DNA of 64,000 bases from Syntrophobacter sp963666995 (lineage in GTDB: Bacteria; Desulfobacterota; Syntrophobacteria; Syntrophobacterales; Syntrophobacteraceae). The position numbers and the translations under genes are program-made. Below the pieces are notes generated by a model, which was not told the DNA's origin, ran no database searches, and saw only the letters and a program-made list of their open reading frames with translations. The stretch is from contig OY762941.1 of NCBI GenBank assembly GCA_963666995.1, positions 3,534,001 through 3,598,000 of the forward strand. Direction: 5' to 3'. Position 1 is the stretch's first letter, and every line of letters starts with the position of its first letter. Of this stretch, positions 35,057 to 45,800 are shown piece after piece.

Positions 35057-35689
35057 TTATTTGCCCCTGTTCGTCTTTCGGATGAACACGACTGCATTCC
35101 TGGCACCGGGAATGGCTCCCTTGACAATCAAAAGGTTCTCCTCCGGGCGCACGTCGATGATCCTGAGATTCATGATGGTGGCGCGTCTGTTGCCCTTTTG
35201 ACCCGGCATTTTCTTGCCTCTGATAACACGGCCGGGATAGGTTGCATTTCCGGTAGAGCCGGGTTCTCTGATGTTTTTGGAACCATGAGCCGATGGTCCG
35301 CGCTGAAATCCCCACCTCTTGATGGTTCCCGCGTAACCTTTGCCCTTGCTGGTGCCGATCACGTCGATTCGCTCACCGATTTCGAATATGTCCGCCGATA
35401 TCTCTTCGCCCGCCTGGTGGTCCGAAGCTCCATCCATGCGGATTTCCCGCAGGACTTCAAAATAGCCTTTCCCAACCTTGTCAAGATGCCCCTTCATGGG
35501 CTTGTTGACATTCTTTGGTTTCCGCTGCCCGAAGGCGATCTGCAAAGCGGAATAGCCATCTCTTTCGGGAGTTTTTATCTGCGTAATGGTGCAAGGACCC
35601 GCCTGGAGCAGAGTCACGGGAAGCGCAGTTCCGTCTTCCGCGAAAATCTGGGTCATTTGCAGCTTGCGTCCGATAATAGATTTAATCAT
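35057..35689 (-). CDS. rplC: 50S ribosomal protein L3
   Basis: Core assembly protein near the peptidyl transferase centre. Start set at ATG 35689 (MIKSIIGRKLQMTQIFAEDG). It contains GKGYAGTIKRWGFQRGPSAH and PGRVIRGKKMPGQKGNRRAT. 210 residues. It follows rpsJ by 41 bp. Confidence 0.97.
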   Translation of the reverse strand: MIKSIIGRKLQMTQIFAEDGTALPVTLLQAGPCTITQIKTPERDGYSALQIAFGQRKPKNVNKPMKGHLDKVGKGYFEVLREIRMDGASDHQAGEEISADIFEIGERIDVIGTSKGKGYAGTIKRWGFQRGPSAHGSKNIREPGSTGNATYPGRVIRGKKMPGQKGNRRATIMNLRIIDVRPEENLLIVKGAIPGARNAVVFIRKTNRGK

Positions 35690-35730
35690 GGCAGAATGCT
35701 CTCTTTCGGATAAAAACACCGCTCGAAGCC

Positions 35731-36042
35731 CTAGAGCTTGATTTCAACATCGACTCCGGCGGACAGATCCAGTTTCATCAGTGAATCCACTGTCTGCTGA
35801 GTCGGTTCAAGTATATCGATCAGACGTTTATGGACGCGGATTTCAAATTGCTCGCGCGACTTCTTGTCAACGTGAGGGGATCTCAGGACCGTGTACTTGT
35901 GTATCTTCGTGGGAAGAGGGATCGGGCCTGCAACCCTTGCGCCGGTCTTTTTGGCCGTCATCACGATCTCATTGGTCGACTGATCAAGCAATTTGTGATC
36001 GTATGCCTTCAAGCGGATGCGAATTCTTTGATTCGTCACCAT
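35731..36042 (-). CDS. rpsJ: 30S ribosomal protein S10
   Basis: Head protein and NusE partner in antitermination. It starts with NQRIRIRLKAYDHKLLDQST and contains GPIPLPTKIHKYTVLRSPHV and KSREQFEIR. 103 residues. First gene of the S10 section, 72 bp after tuf. Confidence 0.98.
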   Translation of the reverse strand: MVTNQRIRIRLKAYDHKLLDQSTNEIVMTAKKTGARVAGPIPLPTKIHKYTVLRSPHVDKKSREQFEIRVHKRLIDILEPTQQTVDSLMKLDLSAGVDVEIKL

Positions 36043-36114
36043 ATGTCTGTCGTCCCTATTGGTCTTAGGACCGGAATGCTCAGAAAAACGCCCGGTCGAT
36101 ATTCCTCGTAAAGG

Positions 36115-37308
36115 TTACTCGATAATTTGGGTAATAACGCCGGCGCCGACGGTGCGTCCACCTTCGCGGATGGCGAAGCGGAGTTCCTTTTCCAGGGCGA
36201 CCGGAGTAATCAGATGGACCTCGGTGCTGATATTGTCACCCGGCATCACCATTTCAACACCCTCGGGAAGGGTCATGATTCCGGTAACGTCGGTGGTTCT
36301 GAAATAAAACTGGGGCCTGTACCCGGGGAAGAACGGCGTATGCCTTCCGCCTTCCTCTTTCTTGAGCACGTAGACCTCGGCCTTGAACTTCGTGTGCGGC
36401 GTGATGCTTCCCGGCTTGGCCACTACCTGGCCCCGCTCGACTTCATCGCGCTTGGTCCCTCGCAGGAGCACCCCGATGTTGTCTCCCGCCTGGCCCTGAT
36501 CCAGGGTCTTGCGGAACATCTCGACTCCCGTGCACACCGTCTTGAAGGTGGGCTTGAAACCAACGATCTCCACATCCTCTCCCACCTTGACCATACCGCG
36601 CTCCACCCGGCCCGTCACCACTGTCCCGCGGCCGCTGATGGAGAAAACATCCTCGATGGGCATAAGAAACGGCTTGTCGATGTCCCGAACCGGCTCCGGA
36701 ATGTAGGCGTCGATGGCATCCATCAACTCGAAAATGCACTTGGCATCCGGACTGTCCGGATCGTCGGCCTCGAGCGCCTTGAGCGCCGAACCCTTGATGA
36801 TCGGAACGTCGTCGCCCGGAAACTTGTACTTGGTGAGCAGTTCCCGAAGCTCGAGCTCAACCAGCTCGATCAACTCGGGATCGTCCACCATGTCCACCTT
36901 GTTCAGAAACACCACGATGTAGGGAACCCCTACCTGGTATGACAAAAGAATATGCTCACGGGTCTGAGGCATCGGACCGTCATCGGCCGCCACCACGAGA
37001 ATCGCTCCGTCCATCTGGGCGGCCCCCGTGATCATGTTCTTGATATAATCCGCATGCCCCGGACAGTCAACGTGGGCGTAGTGGCGTTTGTCCGTCTCGT
37101 ATTCCACGTGAGCCGTCGCAATCGTAATCCCGCGCTCCCGCTCTTCGGGCGCCTTATCGATCTGATCGAACGGCACGAACTCGGCTTTGCCCCGCTTGGC
37201 CAACTGCTTGGTGATTGCCGCCGTAAGCGTCGTCTTCCCGTGATCGATGTGACCCACCGTCCCCACATTCACATGCGGCTTCGTCCGCTCATATTTCTTC
37301 TTACCCAT
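36115..37308 (-). CDS. tuf: Elongation factor Tu (copy 1)
   Basis: GTPase that delivers aminoacyl-tRNA to the ribosome. 397 residues from MGKKKYERTKPHVNVGTVGH. G motifs are GHIDHGKT, DCPGHADY, and NKVDM, with SALKAL. The ATG at 37308 has GGAGG six to seven bases upstream. The DNA differs from the copy at 50961 at only three sites that I can see, all silent. It follows rpsG directly where fusA would be expected first. Confidence 0.98.
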   Translation of the reverse strand: MGKKKYERTKPHVNVGTVGHIDHGKTTLTAAITKQLAKRGKAEFVPFDQIDKAPEERERGITIATAHVEYETDKRHYAHVDCPGHADYIKNMITGAAQMDGAILVVAADDGPMPQTREHILLSYQVGVPYIVVFLNKVDMVDDPELIELVELELRELLTKYKFPGDDVPIIKGSALKALEADDPDSPDAKCIFELMDAIDAYIPEPVRDIDKPFLMPIEDVFSISGRGTVVTGRVERGMVKVGEDVEIVGFKPTFKTVCTGVEMFRKTLDQGQAGDNIGVLLRGTKRDEVERGQVVAKPGSITPHTKFKAEVYVLKKEEGGRHTPFFPGYRPQFYFRTTDVTGIMTLPEGVEMVMPGDNISTEVHLITPVALEKELRFAIREGGRTVGAGVITQIIE

Positions 37309-37519
37309 CGTGCTTCCTCCTTGCCTAACTCTACGCCGTGCTTCGCTAGGGCCGAATTCCACAGCCGGGTGGATTCGAGCACTTTATTCGTACTTGCACG
37401 AAATACTTTTAAAAATGGATGTCATTTCCGCGATGTCTGCGGGAGCAGATTCAACGATCGGCTTCCTTCCGGAACTCGCAATGACGGTCTATCTCAAACG
37501 GTCTTTCCGGAACGGCAGG

Positions 37520-37990
37520 TTACCATCGGTAGTGAGCGAACGCCTTGTTGGCCTCCGCCATCCGGTGAGTATCCTCCCTCTTTTTGACTGATCCGCCACG
37601 GTTCTGCGCGGCGTCCAGCAACTCGCCGGCAAGCCTCTGAATCATGGTTTTCTCTGCGCGCTGTTTCGAGTAATTGATGATCCATCGCATGGCGAGAGCG
37701 TCTCTGCGCTCGTGACGAACTTCAACCGGAACCTGGTACGTGGCTCCACCCACTCGCCTGGACTTCACTTCAATGACCGGCCTGACATTCTCCAGAGCCT
37801 TGTGGAAAGTATCGAGAGGATCCTGCTTGGTGCGCTGCTCAATCAGGTCCAGGGCTCCGTAAAGAACGTGTTCGGCAAGGCTCTTCTTGCCGCGGCGCAT
37901 AACGTTATTGATGAACTTGGCGGCCAGCTTGCTATTGTACTTCGGATCCGGCAAGACATAGCGTTTTGGAACTTCTCTTCTCCTTGGCAT
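37520..37990 (-). CDS. rpsG: 30S ribosomal protein S7
   Basis: Initiates assembly of the 30S head. Start set at ATG 37990 (MPRRREVPKRYVLPDPKYNS). It contains VRPVIEVKSRRVGGATYQVP and EANKAFAHYRW at the end. 156 residues. 91 bp after rpsL; 211 bp without a gene follow before tuf. Confidence 0.97.
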   Translation of the reverse strand: MPRRREVPKRYVLPDPKYNSKLAAKFINNVMRRGKKSLAEHVLYGALDLIEQRTKQDPLDTFHKALENVRPVIEVKSRRVGGATYQVPVEVRHERRDALAMRWIINYSKQRAEKTMIQRLAGELLDAAQNRGGSVKKREDTHRMAEANKAFAHYRW

Positions 37991-38081
37991 CCGATCCCTC
38001 AACCATTTGAATTATTCAGAACAAAAGAGAGGCCATGACCGATCATCCTTAGCCATGGCCCCATAGCTAACCGTATTTTAA

Positions 38082-38453
38082 TTACTTGGGTCTCTTGGTG
38101 CCATATTTGGACCGACCCTGTTTCCGATCGGCCACCCCCAGGGCATCCAAGGTCCCGCGAATGATGTGGTAGCGCACTCCGGGCAGGTCCTTGACACGGC
38201 CGCCACGTATCAAAACAACCGAGTGTTCCTGAAGGTTATGCCCGATGCCGGGAATGTAGGATGTGACCTCAATGCCATTGGTGAGACGTACGCGGGCGAT
38301 CTTGCGCAAGGCCGAATTAGGTTTCTTGGGAGTCGTCGTATAAACCCGGACACACACCCCCCGCTTCTGCGGGCAGCTCTGAAGAGCAGGGGTGCTCGAT
38401 TTCTTCCGGATCTCTTCTCTCCCTTTTCTGACCAACTGATTGATCGTGGGCAT
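38082..38453 (-). CDS. rpsL: 30S ribosomal protein S12
   Basis: Decoding-centre protein and the substrate of RimO. It starts MPTINQLVRKGREEIRKKSS and contains TTTPKKPNSALRK (streptomycin-site Lys) and GVRYHIIRGTLDALGV with the loop GRVKDLPGVR; the Asp modified by RimO is in this loop. 123 residues. First gene of the str section; a promoter-like site lies upstream. Confidence 0.98.
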   Translation of the reverse strand: MPTINQLVRKGREEIRKKSSTPALQSCPQKRGVCVRVYTTTPKKPNSALRKIARVRLTNGIEVTSYIPGIGHNLQEHSVVLIRGGRVKDLPGVRYHIIRGTLDALGVADRKQGRSKYGTKRPK

Positions 38454-38534
38454 CTGTAATTTTTCTCCGCTAATTTCTAATACTTCTCAATAAATGCTCA
38501 GTAATCACAAACATTCTGGCTCGGAAATCTCCTC

Positions 38535-38563
38535 TATTTATAGAGAAGCGGCCTCTTTGTCAA
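38535..38563 (-). promoter_or_regulatory. Probable sigma70-type promoter for the str/S10 section
   Basis: On the reverse strand a perfect TTGACA (38558-38563) is followed by the -10-like run TATAAATA (38535-38542). Spacing is 15 bp to TATAAA or 17 bp to TAAATA. It lies about 80-100 bp upstream of the rpsL ATG, in the 282-bp gap after rpoC. Confidence 0.6.
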
Positions 38564-38735
38564 GCTCTTTCTCATACCGGAGCCCCAAAAGACTCTTTTA
38601 ACCTTCCATGCGTTGCGAGTCAATACCTTCCTGCCCGCGCAGGCCCGCGCCCGGTTCCGCGTGAATGGAAGCGCCGGGACGGAGAGGCGGCGTTCGATGC
38701 CGCATCCCCAGATCCCCGGCCTGCAATCCGCGGTG

Positions 38736-41700
38736 CTACTTGCGCACTTCCCGGTAGGTCCTCAAACCCGATCCGGCAGGGATCAGGCGACCCATGATAA
38801 CGTTCTCCTTGAGACCGAGGAGGTGATCGACTTTCCCGGCGGTGGCCGCGTCGGTCAAGACCTTGGTGGTCTCCTGGAAGGATGCCGCCGAGATGAAACT
38901 CTGCGTGCTCAAGGACGCCTTCGTGATCCCGAGCAGGAGAGGTTCGGCCGCGGCGGGCCTTTTTTCTTCGGCAACGAGGCTCGCGTTGGTTTCCTCGAAA
39001 ATCGGCTTCTCCACGTGCTCACCCATCAGGAATTCGGAATCCCCCGGGTCCGTAATCCTCACCCGCTTCAGCATCTGGCGGACGATAACTTCAATGTGCT
39101 TGTCGTTGATCTTGACACCCTGGAGGCGGTAGACCTGCTGGACTTCGTCCACCAGGTACTTCGCGACTTCCTTTTCACCAAGGACCGTAAGGATGTCGTG
39201 AGGGTTCGGAGACCCGTCCATGAGCGGTTCCCCGGCACGGACGTAGTCGCCTTCGTGAACGCTGATGTGCTTCCCCTTGGGAATCAGATACTCCCTCGAC
39301 TCACCAACTTCAGGGGCGACGATCACCTTGCGCTTACCCTTCGTGTCCTTACCGAAACTCACCACTCCGTCGATTTCCGTAATAACCGCATTTTCCTTTG
39401 GCTTGCGTACTTCGAAGAGTTCGGCAACCCGCGGAAGACCTCCGGTGATGTCTTTGGTCTTGGTTGTTTCACGCGGGATCCTGGCAAGAACATCTCCGGG
39501 GAAAATCGGGTCTCCCTCGTTTACCATCAGGATGGCGCCCACGGGCATGAAGTAACGCGCGAAGCCTCCTTCGCCGACCCTTGCCGTCTTCCCCTTGTCG
39601 TCCTTTATGGAAATACGGGGGCGCACGTCCGATTCGCGGTATTCCACAACGACCTTACTGGACTTCCCGGTTACGGGGTCGAGTTTCTCCTGCATGGTCT
39701 GGCCTTCGACGATGTCGCCGAACTTGGCCGAACCGGCGACTTCGGTCAGAATCGGGGTTGTGAAGGGGTCCCATTCGGCGAGCAGCGTGTCGGGTTCGAC
39801 CTGCTGGCCGTTCGCGACCTTGAGCTTGGCGCCGTAAATGATGACGTACCGTTCCCGTTCACGGCCGGATTCGCTCACGACGCTTATCTCGCCGTTGCGG
39901 TTCATTGCGATCTGGTCGCCGTCGCGGTTGCGGACGGTATTGAGATTGAGGAACCGGACCGTACCGGCATAGCGGTTGTTGATCGATGTCCGCTCGATGC
40001 TTTTGCTGGCGGTGCCGCCTATGTGAAACGTACGCATGGTAAGCTGGGTCCCGGGTTCGCCGATTGACTGCGCGGCGATGATGCCGATCGCTTCTCCGAT
40101 CTGGGCGAGTTTCCCCTGGGCCAGGTCCCGGCCGTAGCACATGCTGCAAACGCCGCGAAGGCTTCGGCAGGTGAGTGCCGATCGTATGGCCACCTTTTCG
40201 ATGCCCGCGTCTTCGATCACCTGGACCCTCTGCTCGTCTATCTCCGTCCCTGCGGGAACCAGGACTTCCGCGGTGACAGGGTCAACGATGTCTTCCTGTG
40301 AAATTCGGCCGAGGATGCGATCACCCAGGCGCTGAATGATTTCCCCCGCTTCCAGCAGGGCCTCGACTTCGATGCCGTCCATGGTGTTGCAGTCGAGTTC
40401 GGATATGATCACGTCCTGCGACACATCGACGAGCCGCCTGGTCAGGTATCCGGAGTTGGCCGTCTTAAGAGCGGTATCCGCAAGACCCTTGCGTGCACCG
40501 TGCGTGGAGACGAAGTACTGGAGCACGGTCAGACCTTCACGGAAGTTTGCCGTGATGGGGGTCTCGATGATTTCTCCGGAGGGTTTCGCCATGAGTCCGC
40601 GCATTCCCGCGAGCTGTCTCATCTGGTCTTTGCTACCGCGCGCTCCGGAATCCGCCATCATGTAAATCGGGTTGAACGCCTCGATGCGCTTTGCCTCACC
40701 GCCCGGCCCCGAAACTTCCGTGGTGGCGATTTCCTTCATCATTTCCGCGGCGACATCCTCAGTGGCTTTGGCCCAGATGTCCACAGCCTTGTTGTATTTC
40801 TCCCCTTCCGTGATCAAACCTTCATTGTATTGCCTCTCGATTTCCTTCACGAGGTCGAAAGCCTGATCGAGGATTTCGGACTTGCGCTGAGGGATCGTCA
40901 TATCCTTGATGGAAATGGAGAGTCCGGACCGTGTCGCGTACTCGTAGCCAAGGTCCTTCAGGCGGTCGGCCAGTATGACGGTGGCCTTGATCCCTGCCGT
41001 CCGGTAGCACATGTCGATCAACTGAGCCAGCGCCTTCTTGTTCATGATCCGGTTGACGGCGGAAAAGGCCATGCCTTCAGGCAGAATTTCGGACAGGAGC
41101 ACGCGGCCGACTGTAGTCGCTACCCTTTCATTGCCCATTCGGACGTGAATCCGGGCATGCAGGTCGGCTTCGCCCGCGTCAAAAGCGCATCGCACTTCCC
41201 CCCTGCTCGAGAATATCCGGTCCTCGCCCTTGGCCATGGGTTTTTCCCTGGTCATGTAATAAATTCCCAGAACGATATCCTGGGAAGGGACGATGATCGG
41301 GTCGCCGTGGGCCGGGCTCAAGATGTTGTTTGTGGACATCATCAGGATTCTGGCTTCCGCCTGGGCCTCGATGGAGAGCGGCACATGGACGGCCATCTGG
41401 TCCCCGTCGAAATCCGCGTTGAACGCGGTGCACACGAGCGGATGGAGCTGAATGGCCTTGCCTTCTATAAGGATGGGCTCGAATGCCTGGATGCCCAGTC
41501 GATGCAGGGTCGGAGCGCGGTTGAGCATCACGGGGAATTCACGAACCACCTCGTCCAGGGTGTCCCACACCTCCGCCGTCTCCCGCTCCACCATTTTCTT
41601 GGCCGCCTTGATGGTGGTCACATAGCCTTTTTCTTCGAGCTTGTTGTAGATGAACGGCTTAAAAAGCTCCAAAGCCATCTTCTTCGGGAGTCCGCACTGA

Positions 41701-42812
41701 TGCAGACGCAGGTTCGGACCAATGACGATGACGGTGCGGCCCGAGTAGTCCACGCGTTTGCCGAGCAAATTCTGGCGGAAGCGCCCTTGCTTGCCCTTGA
41801 GCATATCGCTTAAGGATTTAAGCGGGCGTTTGCTGGCGCCGGTAATGGTCTTGCCTCTGCGCCCATTGTCGAACAGAACGTCGACGGCCTCCTGGAGCAT
41901 TCGTTTTTCATTGCGGATGATGATATCGGGAGCATTGAGTTCCTGCAGCCGCTTCAGGCGGTTGTTCCGGTTGATGACCCTTCTGTAGAGATCATTCAGG
42001 TCGCTTGTCGCGAACCGGCCCCCGTCGAGGGGAACGAGCGGTCTGAGATCGGGGGGCAGAACCGGGATCACATCCATGATCATCCATTCCGGATGGTTCT
42101 CCGATTCCCGGAAGGCATCGATAATCTTGAGGCGTTTTGCAAGTTTCTTGCGTTTGGCCATGGAGTTCGTTTTGGCCATGTCTTCACGCAGTTCCACCGC
42201 CAGCTTGTCGAGATCGAGCCCGGCCAGCAATTGCTTGATCGACTCGGCCCCTATCCCCGCCGTGAAGCGGCTGCCGTATTCCTGAACCAACTGGCGGTAC
42301 TTTTCCTCCGTCAGCAGTTCACCTCTGGTGAGCGGCGTTTCTCCAGGGTCGAGCACGATATAGGAGTCGAAATAAAGGACCTTTTCCAGCTCTCTCAGGG
42401 TGAGGTCCAGAAGATTGCCGATCTTGCTCGGCAGGCTGCGAAGGAACCAGATATGCGCTACCGGGGAGGCGAGTTCGATGTGTCCCATGCGCTCGCGGCG
42501 GACCTTGGACTGGATGACTTCGACTCCGCATTTTTCGCAGACGACGCCCCGGTGCTTCATGCGCTTATATTTACCGCAATTGCATTCATAATCTTTGATC
42601 GGACCGAAAATCCGCGCACAAAAAAGGCCGTCCCGTTCCGGCTTGAACGTCCGGTAATTGATGGTCTCCGGCTTCTTGACTTCACCGTATGACCATTCCC
42701 GGATCCTCTCGGGCGAGGAAATCATGATCTTTACGGCATTAAAATTCAAAGGATCCTTGGGCTTCATGAACAGACTGTACAGCTCTTTCAAGGGAGCCTC
42801 CTTGTATTTCAC
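38736..42812 (-). CDS. rpoC: DNA-directed RNA polymerase subunit beta'
   Basis: Clamp and catalytic half of RNA polymerase. 1358 residues. The N-terminal zinc ribbon is CNCGKYKRMKHRGVVCEKC (about 70-88), the catalytic metal-binding loop is NADFDGD (about 460), and the second zinc site has CRSLRGVCSMC (about 890). The start is a GTG at 42812 with only a weak ribosome binding site. It lies 86 bp after rpoB. Confidence 0.98.
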   Translation of the reverse strand: MKYKEAPLKELYSLFMKPKDPLNFNAVKIMISSPERIREWSYGEVKKPETINYRTFKPERDGLFCARIFGPIKDYECNCGKYKRMKHRGVVCEKCGVEVIQSKVRRERMGHIELASPVAHIWFLRSLPSKIGNLLDLTLRELEKVLYFDSYIVLDPGETPLTRGELLTEEKYRQLVQEYGSRFTAGIGAESIKQLLAGLDLDKLAVELREDMAKTNSMAKRKKLAKRLKIIDAFRESENHPEWMIMDVIPVLPPDLRPLVPLDGGRFATSDLNDLYRRVINRNNRLKRLQELNAPDIIIRNEKRMLQEAVDVLFDNGRRGKTITGASKRPLKSLSDMLKGKQGRFRQNLLGKRVDYSGRTVIVIGPNLRLHQCGLPKKMALELFKPFIYNKLEEKGYVTTIKAAKKMVERETAEVWDTLDEVVREFPVMLNRAPTLHRLGIQAFEPILIEGKAIQLHPLVCTAFNADFDGDQMAVHVPLSIEAQAEARILMMSTNNILSPAHGDPIIVPSQDIVLGIYYMTREKPMAKGEDRIFSSRGEVRCAFDAGEADLHARIHVRMGNERVATTVGRVLLSEILPEGMAFSAVNRIMNKKALAQLIDMCYRTAGIKATVILADRLKDLGYEYATRSGLSISIKDMTIPQRKSEILDQAFDLVKEIERQYNEGLITEGEKYNKAVDIWAKATEDVAAEMMKEIATTEVSGPGGEAKRIEAFNPIYMMADSGARGSKDQMRQLAGMRGLMAKPSGEIIETPITANFREGLTVLQYFVSTHGARKGLADTALKTANSGYLTRRLVDVSQDVIISELDCNTMDGIEVEALLEAGEIIQRLGDRILGRISQEDIVDPVTAEVLVPAGTEIDEQRVQVIEDAGIEKVAIRSALTCRSLRGVCSMCYGRDLAQGKLAQIGEAIGIIAAQSIGEPGTQLTMRTFHIGGTASKSIERTSINNRYAGTVRFLNLNTVRNRDGDQIAMNRNGEISVVSESGRERERYVIIYGAKLKVANGQQVEPDTLLAEWDPFTTPILTEVAGSAKFGDIVEGQTMQEKLDPVTGKSSKVVVEYRESDVRPRISIKDDKGKTARVGEGGFARYFMPVGAILMVNEGDPIFPGDVLARIPRETTKTKDITGGLPRVAELFEVRKPKENAVITEIDGVVSFGKDTKGKRKVIVAPEVGESREYLIPKGKHISVHEGDYVRAGEPLMDGSPNPHDILTVLGEKEVAKYLVDEVQQVYRLQGVKINDKHIEVIVRQMLKRVRITDPGDSEFLMGEHVEKPIFEETNASLVAEEKRPAAAEPLLLGITKASLSTQSFISAASFQETTKVLTDAATAGKVDHLLGLKENVIMGRLIPAGSGLRTYREVRK

Positions 42813-42898
42813 CCGCTAATTGAGCGGTTCATCGGGAAACCGCATCCGCGGCAGACTCGATCTGCCCGGCGTCTCCTGAGAACCGCAAATGTTCTATC

Positions 42899-45800
42899 TC
42901 AGTTCCCTTCCTCTTCTTCGAGGAGTCTCACGTCCAGGGCAAGGGCCTGGAGTTCTTTCACCAGGACATTGAAAGATTCCGGCAAGCCGGCTTCCAGGGT
43001 GTTGTCGCCCTTGACGATTTTTTCGTACATGCGTGTGCGGCCTGCAACGTCATCGGATTTCACCGTCAGGAATTCCTGGAGCGCGTAGGCTGCCCCGTAG
43101 GCCTCCATGGTCCAGACTTCCATTTCTCCGAGTCTTTGGCCGCCGAATTGAGCCTTGCCTCCGAGCGGCTGCTGGGTCACGAGGGAATAGGGCCCGATGG
43201 AGCGAGCGTGGATTTTGTCGTCGACAAGGTGGTGGAGCTTCAGCATGTACATGACACCGACCGTCACCGGCTGGTCGAAGGGCACGCCCGTTCTCCCGTC
43301 GTAGAGCATGGATTGGCCCGTCTCGGAAAGTCCGGCTTCCTTAAGGAACGCCCTGATTTCGGCCTCTTCGGCCCCGTCAAAAACGGGGGATGCGACGGGG
43401 ATCCCTTCCTTGAAATCAGCGACGAGATTCTTTAAGTCCTGATCCGAGGCATCTTTGAAATATGAATCGAATTCCAGGTTGTTGTAGATCCGCCGGAGTT
43501 TCTCGTCGATGGTCTCCCGTAACCTGTAAGCCTCCAGCATCGCCGCCAGTTGCGCTCCGAGCCCTTTGGCGGCCCATCCGAGATGTGTTTCCAGCACCTG
43601 CCCCACGTTCATACGTGAAGGAACGCCGAGCGGGTTCAGGACGATGTCGACAGGGGTCCCGTCCGGGAAATAGGGCATGTCCTCGGAGGGAAGGATTCTG
43701 GAAACAACACCCTTGTTCCCGTGTCTCCCCGCCATCTTATCGCCCACCTGGAGCTTCCTCTTCACGGCGATGTAGGCTTTGACCATCTTGATGACCCCGG
43801 GAGGCAGTTCATCGCCGCGCTTGAGTTTGCTTATCTTTTCTTCGAAAAGCGACTTTACCAGTTGAACCTGGTCGCGGTAATTCGCGGTGATGTTTTCAAT
43901 TTCCATCGCGATCGCGGGGTCTTTTGCGGCACTGAGCTGTTCCCACATTCCGCTGGGAAGACCCAGCAGGAATTCTTCAGTGAACGCTTCGCCTTTCTTG
44001 ATGTAGACTTTCTTCCCGTCCTTTATCGCCGTGTCGCTCGCTTTGCCTTCCAGCAGGCGGGCCATTCGTCGGACGGTGGTCTTGAAGATGATCTCCAGTT
44101 CATCCCTCTGATCTTTCATCAGCCGGGATATTTCATGGTCCTCGATGCTCTTGGTCCGGTCATCCTTCTCGACGCCCTTGCGCGAAAAGACCTTGGCGTC
44201 GATGATGATTCCTTCAACTCCCGGAGGCACCCGCAGCGAGGTGTCCTTAACGTCGCTCGCCTTTTCACCGAATATGGCGCGCAGCAATTTTTCTTCGGGG
44301 GTAAGCTGGGATTCTCCCTTGGGGGTCACCTTGCCGACGAGAATGTCGTTGGGCTTGATATAGGCACCGATCCTGATGATTCCGCTTTCATCCAGATTTT
44401 TCAGGGCTTCTTCGCCTACATTGGGAATATCCCTCGTAATGTCTTCCTTGCCCAGTTTCGTGTCACGCGCGACCACTTCGAATTCCTCGATGTGAATCGA
44501 CGTGAAAACATCCTCTTTCCCAATCCTTTCACTGACGAGGATCGAATCTTCAAAATTGTATCCTCCCCAGCTCATAAAGGCGACCATCACGTTTCTGCCG
44601 AGGGCCAGCTCGCCATGATCCGTCGAGGGCCCATCCGCAAGGATCTGCCCTTTGCGGACGACATCGCCGTGATGAACGAGCGGTTTCTGATTGATGCAGG
44701 TGTTCTGGTTCGATCGTTGAAACTTAATGAGTTTGTAGATGTCCACTCCCCTCCCGAGGTCTCCGTCGTCGTCGATTGCACGGACCACGATTCGGGTGGC
44801 ATCCACATATTCAACAACGCCGCTTCGTTTCGCGACGATCGTAACGCCGCTGTCCTTGGCGACGATCCTCTCGATTCCCGTGCCGACCAGGGGAGACCGG
44901 GTCTGAATGAGGGGAACGGCCTGGCGCTGCATGTTCGATCCCATGAGGGCGCGGTTGGCGTCGTCATGTTCGAGAAAGGGAATGAGCGAAGCCGACACGC
45001 TCACCAACTGATTGGGAGAGACGTCCATATAGCGGAGTTCGTTGGGGGGGACCATCACAAATTCACCCGCTTTGCGCGCGGAGATCTGGTCCACTTCGAA
45101 TCGTCCCTTTTCATCCAGAGCGGCATTTGCCTGGGCGATCGGGTAATCCTTCTCGTCCATGGCGGTGAGGTAGCTGACTTCCCGCTTGGCGGCAGAGCCC
45201 TCGACCTTCCTGTAGGGAGTCTCGATGAATCCGTACGGATTTACCCTGGCATAGGTCGAAAGAGAAACGATGAGACCGATGTTCGGGCCTTCAGGAGTTT
45301 CGATGGGACAAATGCGACCGTAATGAGTCGGGTGGACGTCCCGGACTTCGAACCCCGCGCGCTCCCGTGTGAGACCTCCGGGTCCCAGAGCGCTCAACCG
45401 GCGCTTGTGAGTGATTTCAGAAAGCGGGTTGGTCTGGTCCATGAACTGGGAGAGTTGGCTCGTGCCGAAGAATTCCTTCACCACGGCGGAAACGGGCTTG
45501 GCATTGATCAGATCGTGCGGCATCAGCGCTTCGACTTCCTGAAGCGTCATGCGTTCCTTTATGGCCCGTTCCATCCGAACAAGTCCGATGCGGTACTGAT
45601 TCTCGAGCAACTCCCCGACCGCGCGCACCCGCCTGTTGCCGAGGTTGTCGATATCATCCACCGGCCCCTGGGAGTCCTTGAGCCTGATGAGCTGCCGGAC
45701 GGCCATGAGGATATCTTCCTTGCGAAGCGTCCGGTAGTCGAGAGGAATATCCAGACCCAACTGGAGGTTGAGCTTCAGGCGTCCGACTTCGGACAGGTCG

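Noticed and set aside
35019..35315. N-terminal extension of rplD by 99 codons
   Set aside because: It overlaps rplC in another frame and lacks homology; the standard start is at 35018.
38613..40067. 484-codon forward open frame opposite the end of rpoC
   Set aside because: Antisense shadow of RpoC with no recognisable domain.
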